DNA from: Streptomyces viridiviolaceus
Lineage (GTDB): Bacteria; Actinomycetota; Actinomycetes; Streptomycetales; Streptomycetaceae
DNA length: 64,000 nucleotides
Direction of reading: 5' to 3'
Assembly: GCF_014650995.1 (NCBI RefSeq)
Contig: NZ_BMWA01000019.1
Coordinates: forward strand, 43,798 to 107,797
Shown: positions 17,943-27,012 of the stretch, piece after piece
How positions within the stretch are numbered: the first letter of the stretch is position 1
How the letters are laid out: each line of letters begins with the position of its first letter
The notes under the pieces: generated by a model
Databases searched by the model: none
Told to the model about the DNA's origin: nothing
The model's input: the letters and a program-made list of their open reading frames with translations, nothing else
Translations under genes and position numbers: made by a program

Positions 17943-18059
17943 GCGGCACCGGTGGCAGATCTCGCCCTCGTCCCAGAGAAACCGCAGCTCAACGGTGCCC
18001 CTGACGGAGCCCGCAGTGGCGCAACAATCCAGCAACACCACCAACCCGACCGGATAGGT

Positions 18060-18860
18060 ATGGTTCCGGCCATGCCACCCACCGACCGCATCCGGGACCA
18101 CGCCGGTCAGGGCGCGACCACCGTCGCCGCCCACCGCACGCGGCGTCGGCTGCGCGCCGACCGGGCCCGGCAACTCGCCGATCTGCTCCGCCGCCAACTG
18201 CTCACCGACGCCTACCCCGACGGCACACTGCCCCACGAGGACGCCCTGGCCACCGACTACGGTGCCTCCCGCAACACCGTCCGCGAGGCACTGGACCTGC
18301 TCCGCGCCGAAGGGCTCGTGGCGCGCCAGCCCGGCGTCGGCACCGTGGTCGTGGCCCGCAAGTACCCTCACGGGCTCGACCGGCTGATGGGCCTCGCGGA
18401 AACCCTCCACGAACACGGCCGGGTCACCAACGAGGTCCGCACCATGGGCCCGGTCCCGGCACCCGCCCCGGTCGCCGAGCGCCTCCAGGTCGCGCCCGCT
18501 TCCGACGTCCTCTACATCGAACGCCTGCGCCGCCTCAACGCCATCCCCCTCTCACTCGACCTCACCTACCTCCCTCTCGACATCGGCTCCGCCCTGCTCG
18601 GCGCCGACCTGGAGAACACCGACGTCTTCCGCCTCCTGGAGTCCGTCACCGGCCGGTCCCTCGGGCACGCCGAGATCACCCTGGAGGCGGTCACCGCGGA
18701 CGCGCATTCCGCCGCGGTGCTCGAGGCCCCGCGCGGCGCGGCGGTCCTCATGCTGGAACGGCTGACCCACCTCGCGGACGGCCGCCCCGTGGACCTCGAG
18801 TTCATCCGCTTCCGCGGCGACCGCATCGCGATGAGCGGCCTGCTGCGCCGGTCACTCTGA
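18060..18860 (+). CDS. GntR-family (HutC/UTRA type) transcriptional regulator
   Basis: About 266 aa from the ATG at 18060, or 262 aa from the ATG at 18072; neither has a strong ribosome-binding site. The N-terminal winged helix (ADLLRRQLLTDAYPDGTLP, then DALATDYGASRNTVREALDLLRAEG) is typical GntR. The C-terminal half is a UTRA ligand-binding domain (VLYIERLRRLNAIPLSLD, MLERLTHLADGRPVDLEFIR), the HutC subgroup that binds small metabolites. It lies just upstream of and co-directional with the ferredoxin-ABC-flavoprotein operon, with a 45-nt gap, so it is probably its regulator. The inverted repeat CCGGA-N10-TCCGG around its own start could be an autoregulatory site. Confidence 0.85.
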   Translation: MVPAMPPTDRIRDHAGQGATTVAAHRTRRRLRADRARQLADLLRRQLLTDAYPDGTLPHEDALATDYGASRNTVREALDLLRAEGLVARQPGVGTVVVARKYPHGLDRLMGLAETLHEHGRVTNEVRTMGPVPAPAPVAERLQVAPASDVLYIERLRRLNAIPLSLDLTYLPLDIGSALLGADLENTDVFRLLESVTGRSLGHAEITLEAVTADAHSAAVLEAPRGAAVLMLERLTHLADGRPVDLEFIRFRGDRIAMSGLLRRSL

Positions 18861-18905
18861 ACGCCTCGCCCACCACCTCTCCCGCGCACCTTCCTGGAGA
18901 CAGCC

Positions 18906-19133
18906 ATGCCCTTGGCGCCCCAGCGGGCCGACGTGCCCGTGACCATCGACGAGTCGAAGTGCATCGAAGGCTGCACCCTCTGCGTGGACATGTGCCCGCT
19001 GGACTCCCTCGCCATCGACGAGAGCAACGGCAAGGCGTACATGCACGTCGACGAGTGCTGGTACTGCGGCCCGTGCGCCGCCCGCTGCCCCACCGGGGCC
19101 GTCACGGTCAACATGCCCTACCTGCTCCGGTGA
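18906..19133 (+). CDS. Two-[4Fe-4S] ferredoxin, AprB-like
   Basis: A 75-aa cytoplasmic electron carrier. Cysteines C19, C23, C26, C30 (CIEGCTLCVDMCP) and C51, C54, C57, C61 (CWYCGPCAARCPTGA) provide two [4Fe-4S] clusters. The second motif, starting CWxC and ending CPxGA, is characteristic of the beta subunit of adenylylsulfate reductase (AprB), though the C-terminal AprB extension is absent. It starts the operon and is separated from the fused flavoprotein only by the three ABC transporter genes, so the two are probably redox partners. The ATG at 18906 follows CTGGAGACAGCC. Confidence 0.9.
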   Translation: MPLAPQRADVPVTIDESKCIEGCTLCVDMCPLDSLAIDESNGKAYMHVDECWYCGPCAARCPTGAVTVNMPYLLR

Positions 19134-19148
19134 GAGGCCCGAACTCCC

Positions 19149-20510
19149 ATGAAACCCCAACGCTCCGCGATCCCCGCGACGGCAGCCGTCACCGCCCTGC
19201 TCCTTCCCCTCACCGCCTGCGGCGGCGACGCGTCGGCCGGCGGTGACGGTTCCACGGTCACCGTGACCGTCGGCTACCAGTCCAGGACGATCAACACGGT
19301 CACGGCCGGCACCCTGCTGCGCTCCCTCGGCTACTTCGAGAAACAGCTGAACTCCCTGGGCGACGGCGTCACCTACAAGGTGAACTGGCAGGACTACGCG
19401 ACCGGCGCCCCCATCACTGCCCAGATGACCGCCGGGAAGATCGACATCGGCTCGATGGGCGACTTCCCGCTGCTCATCAACGCAGCCCGTGGCAAGCAGC
19501 TCAACCGCCCGACCCGCCTCGTCTCGGTCACCGGCTACAACCTCCGCGGCGGCCTCAACACCATCGTCACCGCACCCGGCTCCTCGCTCAGCTCCCTGAA
19601 GGACCTCAAGGGCAAGAAGGTCTCGACGAGCGTCGGCTCGGCCGCCGACGGCACCCTCGTACGCGCCCTGCAGCGCGCCGGACTCGACCCCGGTAAGGAC
19701 ATCGAGAAGCTCAACCAGCAGCCGGCCGTGGGCGCTTCGGCGCTCGCCGCGGGCAGCGCGGACGCCCTGTCGCAGTTCGTCGCCTGGCCCGGCCTGCTCG
19801 CCCACCAGGGCAAGGCCGAGGCCCTGTACGACGGCGCGCAGCTGAACCTGCCCACCTTTCACGGCGTCACGGCCCGCGAGGACTTCGCGAAGAAGCGCCC
19901 GGCGGTGCTGGAGGCGTTCCTGAAGGCCCAGACGCAGGCGACCGAGTACCTGGACGACCACCCGGTGGCAGCCGCCGAGAAGGTCGCGAAGGCCACGGGC
20001 CTGCCCGCCGAGGCCGTCTACCTCTACAACGGCGCCCAGGGCATCGCCACCTTCGACCCGGCGATCAAGCCGCAGCTCGTCTCGGCCCTGAAGCAGGACG
20101 TGGCGATCCTGAAGGCCGCGAAACTGACCGGCGACGTGGACGTGGACGCCTTCGTCGACGACCGGTACGTGAAGAAGGCGCTCGGACCGACGGCGTACGC
20201 CGAACGTCTCTCCTCCACACCGCCGCCTCCGGCCGGCGAGGTCTGGCCCGAGGGCGCGCGCGAGACCCTCCGCTTCACCTCGCCCACCGCGCTGCTGCGG
20301 CACGTGGCCGAGCACCGCGACACCGTCCGGGCCGCCTACGTCCCCGACGCCACCACCGGCACCCTGTGGTTCGCCGACCGGGCGGTGTGGGTGGCCGACG
20401 GCGACGAGCTGCTGCCCTTCGTCGCACCGGCGACCGCGCGGGCGTACGTCGCCGGGCACGGCGGCGCCCGCGTCGTCACGTACGCCGAGGCGCTGGAGCG
20501 TGCGTCGTGA
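19149..20510 (+). CDS. ABC transporter substrate-binding lipoprotein (SsuA/NMT1-like) with a NosL-like C-terminal domain
   Basis: A 453-aa lipoprotein with lipobox LTAC at about residues 21-24. Residues about 35-345 are a periplasmic-binding-protein fold of the nitrate/sulfonate/taurine group: TVTVGYQSRTINTVTAG, KIDIGSMGDFPLL and LKGKKVSTSVGSAADGTLVR stretches. From about residue 369 there is an extra domain (ETLRFTSPTALLRHVAEH, TTGTLWFADRAVWVADGDE, ATARAYVAGHGGARVVTYAEAL) whose pattern resembles the C-terminal half of NosL-type proteins. Start ATG at 19149, 15 nt after the ferredoxin; its stop overlaps the permease start (GTGA). Ligand unknown; an oxidised sulfur or nitrogen compound is the best guess. 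Confidence 0.85.
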   Translation: MKPQRSAIPATAAVTALLLPLTACGGDASAGGDGSTVTVTVGYQSRTINTVTAGTLLRSLGYFEKQLNSLGDGVTYKVNWQDYATGAPITAQMTAGKIDIGSMGDFPLLINAARGKQLNRPTRLVSVTGYNLRGGLNTIVTAPGSSLSSLKDLKGKKVSTSVGSAADGTLVRALQRAGLDPGKDIEKLNQQPAVGASALAAGSADALSQFVAWPGLLAHQGKAEALYDGAQLNLPTFHGVTAREDFAKKRPAVLEAFLKAQTQATEYLDDHPVAAAEKVAKATGLPAEAVYLYNGAQGIATFDPAIKPQLVSALKQDVAILKAAKLTGDVDVDAFVDDRYVKKALGPTAYAERLSSTPPPPAGEVWPEGARETLRFTSPTALLRHVAEHRDTVRAAYVPDATTGTLWFADRAVWVADGDELLPFVAPATARAYVAGHGGARVVTYAEALERAS

Positions 20511-21394
20511 CCCGGTACGCGCTGCGCGTCGCCTCCCTGGCCCTCGCCCTCGGCCTCTGGCAACTGCTGACCAGCCGGGACGTCGACCTGTGGCTGCGCT
20601 TCTCGCAGTTCCCCACCGTCACGGACGTGGGCCGTGCCTTCGCCGACCGGCTGTCCGGGCCCGACTACTGGACGGACCTCACCGACAGCCTCACCCGCAT
20701 CCTCACCGGTTTCCTGCTCGCCGCCGTCCTGGGCGTGGCCACCGGCGTGCTCGTGGCGCGCTCGCGGCTCGCCGAGGACCTGCTCGGCCCGGTGCTGGAA
20801 GTGATCCGCCCGATCCCGGCCATCGCTCTCGTGCCCGTGGCGATCCTCCTGTTCCCCTCCAACGAGCAGGGCATCGTCTTCATCACCTGCACCGCTGCCT
20901 TCTTCCCCGTCCTGGTCTCCACCCGGCACGCGGTCCGTGCGCTGGCCCCTGTGTGGGAGGAGGCGGTCCGCACCATGGGCGGCGGCCGTCGGCGGGTCCT
21001 CGGCTCGGTGGTCCTTCCGGGCGCGCTGCCCGGCGTCTTCGGCGGCCTGTCGGTCGGCATCGGCGTCTCGTGGATCTGTGTGATCTCCGCCGAGATGATC
21101 TCCGGCCAGTACGGCGTCGGTTACCGCACCTGGCAGGACTACACCGTCGTCGACTACCCGGGCGTGTTCGTCGGCATGGTCACCATCGGGGTGCTCGGCT
21201 GGGTCACCTCCACGGCCGTGGAACTGCTGGGCCGCCGCCTGACCCGCTGGCTGCCGCGCACGTCGTACGTCCCCGGCACCGCACGCCCGAAGGCCGCCCG
21301 GACGACCGCGACCACGTCCCCCGCCCCCGTCCCCGCCGTACGCACCGGGCCCGAAGCCGAGGAGGCACGCGATGAGCACCTCGTCCGAGACTGA
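20507..21394 (+). CDS. ABC transporter permease (SsuC/TauC-like)
   Basis: A 295-aa inner-membrane permease from the GTG at 20507, which shares GTGA with the preceding stop. About six membrane helices are visible, and the EAA loop is VWEEAVRTMGGGRRRVLGSV. It belongs to the binding-protein-dependent permease group that serves sulfonate, taurine, nitrate and thiamine-precursor systems. The last about 30 residues are Pro/Ala/Thr-rich and overlap the ATPase gene by 23 nt. Confidence 0.92.
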   Translation: MTRYALRVASLALALGLWQLLTSRDVDLWLRFSQFPTVTDVGRAFADRLSGPDYWTDLTDSLTRILTGFLLAAVLGVATGVLVARSRLAEDLLGPVLEVIRPIPAIALVPVAILLFPSNEQGIVFITCTAAFFPVLVSTRHAVRALAPVWEEAVRTMGGGRRRVLGSVVLPGALPGVFGGLSVGIGVSWICVISAEMISGQYGVGYRTWQDYTVVDYPGVFVGMVTIGVLGWVTSTAVELLGRRLTRWLPRTSYVPGTARPKAARTTATTSPAPVPAVRTGPEAEEARDEHLVRD

Positions 21395-22163
21395 GACCCG
21401 CCCGAAGACCCGCGCGCGGACGTCGTCCCCGCGCGGCGCCCGGCTCGCCCTCCGCGACGCCACCCTCGGCCGCCCGGACTCCCCCGCACTGACCGGCGTG
21501 GACGTCGACGTCTCCCCCGGCGAGGTCCTCACCGTGGTCGGCCCGTCGGGCTGCGGCAAGTCGACGCTGCTGCGCACCCTGGCCGGGCTGCTGCCCCCGC
21601 TGGCCGGGGCGGCCGAGCAGGACGGGCACCCGATCGACGGGCCGGGGGCGGACCGTGCCCTGGTCTTCCAGGAGGACGCCCTCCTGCCCTGGCGCACCCT
21701 GCGCGCCAACGTCGAACTACCCCTCGCGATCCGGGGCCTGGCGCGTACCGAACGCCGGCAACAGGCGACGTCCTGGCTGGAGCGCGTCGGACTCGCCGCG
21801 CAGATCCGGCAGTTGCCGCACCGCGTCTCCGGCGGCCAGCGCCAGCGCGCCCAGCTGGCCCGCGCCCTGGCCGGCCGTCCCCGCGCCGTGCTGATGGACG
21901 AGCCGTTCGGCGCGCTGGACGCCCAGACCCGCGCGGGCATGCAGGACGTGCTGGTGGAGGTGCTGCACGGCACGGGCGCGACCGTCGTCTTCGTCACCCA
22001 CGACGTGGACGAGGCCCTGTTCCTCGGCGACCGCGTCGCCCTGCTCGGCTCCGGCCGCCTGACCGCCGTACGCGACGTGCCCAGCCCCCGGGACCGTACG
22101 GCGCACGACGACCCGGCCCGCGTGGCGCTGCGGCGCGACGTCCTGTCCTCCCTCGGTACCTGA
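21372..22163 (+). CDS. ABC transporter ATP-binding protein (SsuB/TauB-like)
   Basis: A 263-aa nucleotide-binding subunit. Walker A is GPSGCGKST, the Q-loop is FQEDALLPW, the signature is VSGGQRQRAQ, Walker B is AVLMDEPFGALD, and the switch His is in VTHDVDEALF. It energises the permease encoded just upstream, overlapping it by 23 nt. The ATG at 21372 follows GAGGCACGCG. Confidence 0.94.
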   Translation: MSTSSETETRPKTRARTSSPRGARLALRDATLGRPDSPALTGVDVDVSPGEVLTVVGPSGCGKSTLLRTLAGLLPPLAGAAEQDGHPIDGPGADRALVFQEDALLPWRTLRANVELPLAIRGLARTERRQQATSWLERVGLAAQIRQLPHRVSGGQRQRAQLARALAGRPRAVLMDEPFGALDAQTRAGMQDVLVEVLHGTGATVVFVTHDVDEALFLGDRVALLGSGRLTAVRDVPSPRDRTAHDDPARVALRRDVLSSLGT

Positions 22164-22174
22164 AAGGCCCTCTG

Positions 22175-24904
22175 GTGGAGATCCCCGCCCTCACCGACGC
22201 CGAAGAGCTCTCCTGCGACGTCCTCGTCATCGGCGGCGGCACCGCCGGCACCATGGCCGCGCTGACCGCCGCCGAGCACGGCGCGAACGTGCTGCTCCTG
22301 GAGAAGGCCCACGTCCGGCACTCCGGCGCCCTCGCCATGGGCATGGACGGCGTCAACAACGCGGTCGTCCCCGGCCGCGCCGAACCCGACGACTACGTCG
22401 CCGAGATCACCCGGGCCAACGACGGCATCGTCGACCAGTCCACCGTCCGCCAGACCGCGACCCGCGGCTTCGCCATGGTCCAGCGGCTGGAGTCCTACGG
22501 CGTGAAGTTCGAGAAGGACGAGCACGGCGAGTACGCGGTCCGCCAGGTGCACCGCTCCGGCTCCTATGTGCTGCCGATGCCGGAGGGCAAGGACGTCAAG
22601 AAGGTCCTGTACCGGCAGCTGCGGCGGCGCGAGATGCGGGAGCGGATCCGCATCGAGAACCGCGTGATGCCGGTGCGGGTGCTGACGGCGGAGGGCCGGG
22701 CCGTGGGCGCGGCGGGCTTCAACACGCGCACCGGGCGGTTCGTGGCCGTCCGCGCCGGCGCGGTGATCCTGGCGACCGGTGCCTGCGGCCGGCTCGGCCT
22801 GCCCGCGTCCGGCTACCTCTACGGCACCTACGAGAACCCCACCAACGCGGGCGACGGCTACGCCATGGCCTACCACGCGGGCGCCGAGCTGACCGGCATC
22901 GAGTGCTTCCAGATCAACCCGCTGATCAAGGACTACAACGGCCCGGCCTGCGCCTACGTCGCCAACCCCTTCGGCGGCTACCAGGTCAACCGGCACGGCG
23001 AGCGCTTCGTCGACTCGGACTACTGGTCGGGCCAGATGATGGCCGAGTTCGCCGCGGAGGTCGCCGGCGACCGCGGCCCGGTGTACCTGAAGCTCAGCCA
23101 CCTCCCCGAGGAGTCGGTCTCCGCCCTGGAGAGCATCCTGCACTCCACCGAGCGCCCGACCCGCGGCACCTTCCACGCGGGCCGCGGGCACGACTACCGC
23201 ACCCACGACATCGAGATGCACATCTCCGAGATCGGCCTGTGCGGCGGGCACTCCGCCTCGGGCGTACGGGTCGACGACCACGCCCGCACCACCGTCCCCC
23301 GGCTGTACGCCGCCGGCGACCTGGCCTGCGTGCCGCACAACTACATGATCGGCGCGTTCGTCTTCGGCGACCTGGCGGGCGCGGACGCCGCCCGGTACCG
23401 GCCGTACGCGGGCGAGTTGCCGACCGAACAGCTGCGCGCCGCGCACGAACTGATCTACCGACCGCTGCGCAACCCCGACGGCCCGCCGCAGCCCCAGGTC
23501 GAGTACAAGCTGCGCCGCTTCGTGAACGACTACGTGGCCCCGCCGAAGTCCGGCGCCCGGCTGTCGCTCGCCCTGGAGGCCTTCGAGCGGATGCGCGCGG
23601 ACATCGCGGCGATGGGCGCCCGCACCCCGCACGAGCTGATGCGCTGCGCCGAGGTCACCTTCATCCGCGACTGCGCGGAGATGGCCGCCCGGGCCTCCCT
23701 GGCCCGCACGGAGTCCCGCTGGGGCCTCTACCACGACCGTCTCGACCACCCGAGCCGGGACGACGCGTCCTGGTTCCACCATCTCGATCTGCACAAGTCC
23801 CCCTCCGGTGCGATGGAGTTCACGGCACGTCCCGTGGCTCCCTATCTGGTTCCGGTCGACGAGTTCACCCCTGTCGGCGGCCCCTCCCGGCACCTCGGCG
23901 AGGTACACCCCGAGCAGGTCGCCACGGCCGGCGCCCGCGACGTCGCGCCGATCGCCGCGGGACTCCAGCCTCCGGTCACCGAGGCGGGCGGCGACCACGC
24001 CGGCGTGGAGCCGACGGCGACGGCCTCCCCCCGGCTGCTGGAACTCCTGGCCCTTGCCGAGAGCGAACCCGAACTCTCCGCCCTCCGGTCGTACCTGACG
24101 GACCCCGAGCCCGCCGTCCGGCGTACGGCGGTCACCGTCCTCACCGAGACGGTCCCTGCCGGCACCGGTCCGGCCCTCGCCACTGCCCTGTCCGACTCCG
24201 ACGGCGAGGTACGCGGCGCCGCGGCGGCCTCCCTGCGCGAACTCGTCGAGACGCTGACGCCCGAACCCGCGCTGGGCGAGCCTCTCGATCAGGCGCTGTC
24301 CCAGTCCGACCCGGTCGTCCGCGCCACCGCACTGGACCTGCTGCGCATACTGCGGCTGGGCAACGCCGACACGTTCACCACGGCCCTCGCCGACCCGGAC
24401 ACCGCCGTGCGCATCGAGGCGGTGCGCGGGCTCGTCTCCCTGGACGCCCCGGAGTCGCTGTCCCCGGCCGCCGCCGACCCGTCCCGCGAGGTCCGGGTCA
24501 CCGTGGCCAAGGCGCTGGGGACGCTCAAGGCCGACCCTTCGGCCGACGGCTCCCTCCGTCGGCTCACGGAGGACTCCGACGCCCTGGTCCGCGGCGCGGC
24601 TTTCACGGCCCTGGCGGAGACCGGCTGCCCCGCCCCGCTGGCGGCACGGGCGGTCTCCGCGCTGGCGGACCCCTCCTGGCAGGTCCGCGCCGGCGCGGCC
24701 ACCGCGCTGTCCGCCGCCGCTCCCGAGACCGCGGTCCCGGCCCTCGCCAAGGCGCTCGCCGATCCGAACGCCGACGTCCGCAAGGCCGCGGTCCTGGCCC
24801 TCACCCGGCACACCGGCACCACGCAGGACGCCCGGTCGGCGCTCGCCACCGCCACGAGCGACACGGACGCGGACGTCAGGGCGTACGCGGCCCGGGCCCT
24901 GTGA
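22175..24904 (+). CDS. AprA/fumarate-reductase-like FAD oxidoreductase fused to HEAT repeats
   Basis: A 909-aa fusion. Residues 1-555 are a flavoprotein of the succinate dehydrogenase/fumarate reductase/APS reductase family: FAD-binding VIGGGTAGTMA at 18-28, LLLEKAHVRHSGALAMGMD, AVILATGACGRLG, and the second FAD motif LYAAGDLACVPHNYMIGAF near 385. Segments such as NAGDGYAMAYHAGAELTGIECFQ and GPACAYVANPFGGYQVN look closer to AprA than to SdhA/FrdA. After a linker, residues about 625-909 form eight or so HEAT-like repeats (for example DPEPAVRRTAVTVL, DTAVRIEAVRGLV). GTG start at 22175, 11 nt after the ATPase. Probable cytoplasmic partner of the operon's ferredoxin; substrate unknown, perhaps a sulfur compound brought in by the transporter. 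Confidence 0.85.
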   Translation: MEIPALTDAEELSCDVLVIGGGTAGTMAALTAAEHGANVLLLEKAHVRHSGALAMGMDGVNNAVVPGRAEPDDYVAEITRANDGIVDQSTVRQTATRGFAMVQRLESYGVKFEKDEHGEYAVRQVHRSGSYVLPMPEGKDVKKVLYRQLRRREMRERIRIENRVMPVRVLTAEGRAVGAAGFNTRTGRFVAVRAGAVILATGACGRLGLPASGYLYGTYENPTNAGDGYAMAYHAGAELTGIECFQINPLIKDYNGPACAYVANPFGGYQVNRHGERFVDSDYWSGQMMAEFAAEVAGDRGPVYLKLSHLPEESVSALESILHSTERPTRGTFHAGRGHDYRTHDIEMHISEIGLCGGHSASGVRVDDHARTTVPRLYAAGDLACVPHNYMIGAFVFGDLAGADAARYRPYAGELPTEQLRAAHELIYRPLRNPDGPPQPQVEYKLRRFVNDYVAPPKSGARLSLALEAFERMRADIAAMGARTPHELMRCAEVTFIRDCAEMAARASLARTESRWGLYHDRLDHPSRDDASWFHHLDLHKSPSGAMEFTARPVAPYLVPVDEFTPVGGPSRHLGEVHPEQVATAGARDVAPIAAGLQPPVTEAGGDHAGVEPTATASPRLLELLALAESEPELSALRSYLTDPEPAVRRTAVTVLTETVPAGTGPALATALSDSDGEVRGAAAASLRELVETLTPEPALGEPLDQALSQSDPVVRATALDLLRILRLGNADTFTTALADPDTAVRIEAVRGLVSLDAPESLSPAAADPSREVRVTVAKALGTLKADPSADGSLRRLTEDSDALVRGAAFTALAETGCPAPLAARAVSALADPSWQVRAGAATALSAAAPETAVPALAKALADPNADVRKAAVLALTRHTGTTQDARSALATATSDTDADVRAYAARAL

Positions 24905-24916
24905 GGCCGGCGCCGC

Positions 24917-26893
24917 CTATATCCAGTCCTCCGGCTCCGGCTCCGGCTCGGGCCACTCGTCCGCGTCCGGACCGGCACCGCTCACCGGCGCCGGGGCCGG
25001 GGCCGTCTCGCCGGCCGGTGCGCCCAGCCCGGCCAGCACCGCCAGCACTCCCTCCCCGTAGGTCGCCAGCTTCTTCTCGCCGACGCCGCTGATGCCGCCG
25101 AGCTGCCCGATCGACGTGGGCCACACCGTGGCGATCTCCCGGAGCGTGGCGTCGTGGAAGATGACGTACGCGGGCACGCCCTGTTCGCGGGCCTGCTCCG
25201 CGCGCCAGGCGCGCAGCGCCTCGAAGGCGGGGAGCAGTTCCTCGGGCAGGTCGGCCGCGGCGGCTTTGGGCTTGCGGTCCCCTCGGGTGCCCGCCGCCCG
25301 CGCGGCGGCCTGCTTCTTGGGCTCCTTGCGCAGCGGCACCTCCCGCTCGCGCCGCAGCACCGCTCCGCTGGCCTCGGTCAGCACGAGCGTGCCGTACTCC
25401 CCCTCGACCGCGAGCAGGCCCTGGGCGAGCAGCTGCCGTGCGACGCCCCGCCACTCACCCTCGGTCAGCTCCTCGCCGATGCCGAACACGGAGAGCTGGT
25501 CGTGGTCGAACTGGATCACCTTGGCGGTGCGCTTGCCCAGCAGGATGTCGATGATCTGCCCGGCGCCGAACTTCTGTCCGCGCTCCCGCTTCAGCCGCAC
25601 CACCGTGGACAGCACCTTCTGCGCCGCGATCGTGCCGTCCCAGGTCTCGGGCGGGGTCAGGCAGGTGTCGCAGTTGCCGCAGCCGGACGGGTCCGCTTCC
25701 TGTCCGAAGTAGGCGAGGAGCTGCCCGCGGCGGCACTGGGCGGTCTCGCACAGGGCGAGCATCGCGTCCAGGTGGGACTGGGCCCGCCGGCGGAACGCCT
25801 CGTCACCCTCGCCGGACTGGATGAGCTTGCGCTGCTGTATGACGTCGTTGAGTCCGTACGCCATCCAGGCCGTCGAGGGCAGTCCGTCCCGTCCGGCTCG
25901 GCCGGTCTCCTGGTAGTAGCCCTCGACCGACTTGGGCAGGTCGAGGTGGGCGACGAACCGCACGTCCGGCTTGTCGATGCCCATCCCGAAGGCGATGGTC
26001 GCCACCACGACCAGGCCCTCCTCCCGCAGGAACCGGGACTGGTGCGCCGCGCGGGTGCCCGCGTCCAGACCCGCGTGGTACGGCACCGCCTCGACACCGT
26101 TGCGCGTGAGGAACTCGGCCGTCTTCTCGACCGAATTGCGCGAGAGGCAGTACACGATGCCCGCGTCCCCGGGGTGCTCCTCGCGCAGGAAGCTCAGCAG
26201 CTGCTTCTTGGGGTCCGTCTTCGGCACGATCCGGTACTGGATGTTGGGCCGGTCGAAGCTCGCCACGAAGTGCCGCGCCCTCGGCATGTTCAGCCGCTCG
26301 GTGAGCTCCTGGTGCGTCGCGCGCGTCGCCGTGGCCGTGAGCGCGAGCCGGGGCACGTCCGGCCAGCGCTCGCCGAGCAGGGACAGGGCGAGATAGTCGG
26401 GCCGGAAGTCGTGGCCCCACTGCGAGACGCAGTGCGCCTCGTCGATCGCGAAGACGGAGATCTTCCCCCGGGTGAGCAGGTCGAGGGTGCCCTCCAGCCG
26501 CAGCCTCTCGGGCGCCAGGTAGAGCAGGTCCAGCTCGCCGGCGAGGAACTCGGCCTCCACCACGCGCCGCTCGTCGAAGTCCTGCGTGGAGTTGATGAAC
26601 CCGGCGCGCACCCCGAGTGCCCGCAGCGCGTCCACCTGGTCCTGCATCAGCGCGATGAGCGGTGAGATCACGATGCCCGTGCCGGGCCGCACCAGGGCCG
26701 GGATCTGGTAGCACAGCGACTTCCCGCCGCCGGTGGGCATGAGGACGACGGCGTCCCCGCCCGCCACCACGTGCTCGACGACCGCTTCCTGCTCGCCGCG
26801 GAAGGCCTCGAACCCGAAGACCCGGTGCAGCGTGGCCAGCGCCTCGCTGTCCGTCGACCCTGCCATCTCGCCGATCACGCCCGTCCCGCCCAT
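24917..26893 (-). CDS. recQ: ATP-dependent DNA helicase RecQ
   Basis: A 658-aa superfamily 2 DNA helicase. The helicase core has Walker A MPTGGGKSL, the DEAH box AIDEAHCVSQWGHDFRP, LALTATAT, and motif VI QETGRAGRDG. It is followed by the RecQ-Ct zinc site (CETAQCRR...CGNCDTC), a winged helix, a basic linker, and a C-terminal HRDC domain ending near LAGLG. The tail is acidic/Pro-rich (EPEPEPEDWI). It unwinds 3'-5' at recombination and replication intermediates. The ATG at 26893 with GGGGGA 7 nt upstream is preferred over the ATG at 26866. Convergent with the flavoprotein gene (12-nt gap). Confidence 0.95.
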   Translation of the reverse strand: MGGTGVIGEMAGSTDSEALATLHRVFGFEAFRGEQEAVVEHVVAGGDAVVLMPTGGGKSLCYQIPALVRPGTGIVISPLIALMQDQVDALRALGVRAGFINSTQDFDERRVVEAEFLAGELDLLYLAPERLRLEGTLDLLTRGKISVFAIDEAHCVSQWGHDFRPDYLALSLLGERWPDVPRLALTATATRATHQELTERLNMPRARHFVASFDRPNIQYRIVPKTDPKKQLLSFLREEHPGDAGIVYCLSRNSVEKTAEFLTRNGVEAVPYHAGLDAGTRAAHQSRFLREEGLVVVATIAFGMGIDKPDVRFVAHLDLPKSVEGYYQETGRAGRDGLPSTAWMAYGLNDVIQQRKLIQSGEGDEAFRRRAQSHLDAMLALCETAQCRRGQLLAYFGQEADPSGCGNCDTCLTPPETWDGTIAAQKVLSTVVRLKRERGQKFGAGQIIDILLGKRTAKVIQFDHDQLSVFGIGEELTEGEWRGVARQLLAQGLLAVEGEYGTLVLTEASGAVLRREREVPLRKEPKKQAAARAAGTRGDRKPKAAAADLPEELLPAFEALRAWRAEQAREQGVPAYVIFHDATLREIATVWPTSIGQLGGISGVGEKKLATYGEGVLAVLAGLGAPAGETAPAPAPVSGAGPDADEWPEPEPEPEDWI

Positions 26894-27012
26894 CGTCCTG
26901 TCCCCCGTACGTCCTGCCTCGTCCGTCCTGCCTCGGCCACTGCATCCACGATAGGGGTCCGCGCCGACAGCCCCCGGAGTTATCCACAGGCTCCCGGCCC
27001 CGAGCAGCGCGA

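Noticed and set aside
20336..24811. A 1491-codon open frame on the minus strand across the ABC-flavoprotein operon
   Set aside because: It is the antisense shadow of well-supported genes, is Arg/Gly/Val-rich, and shows no domain.
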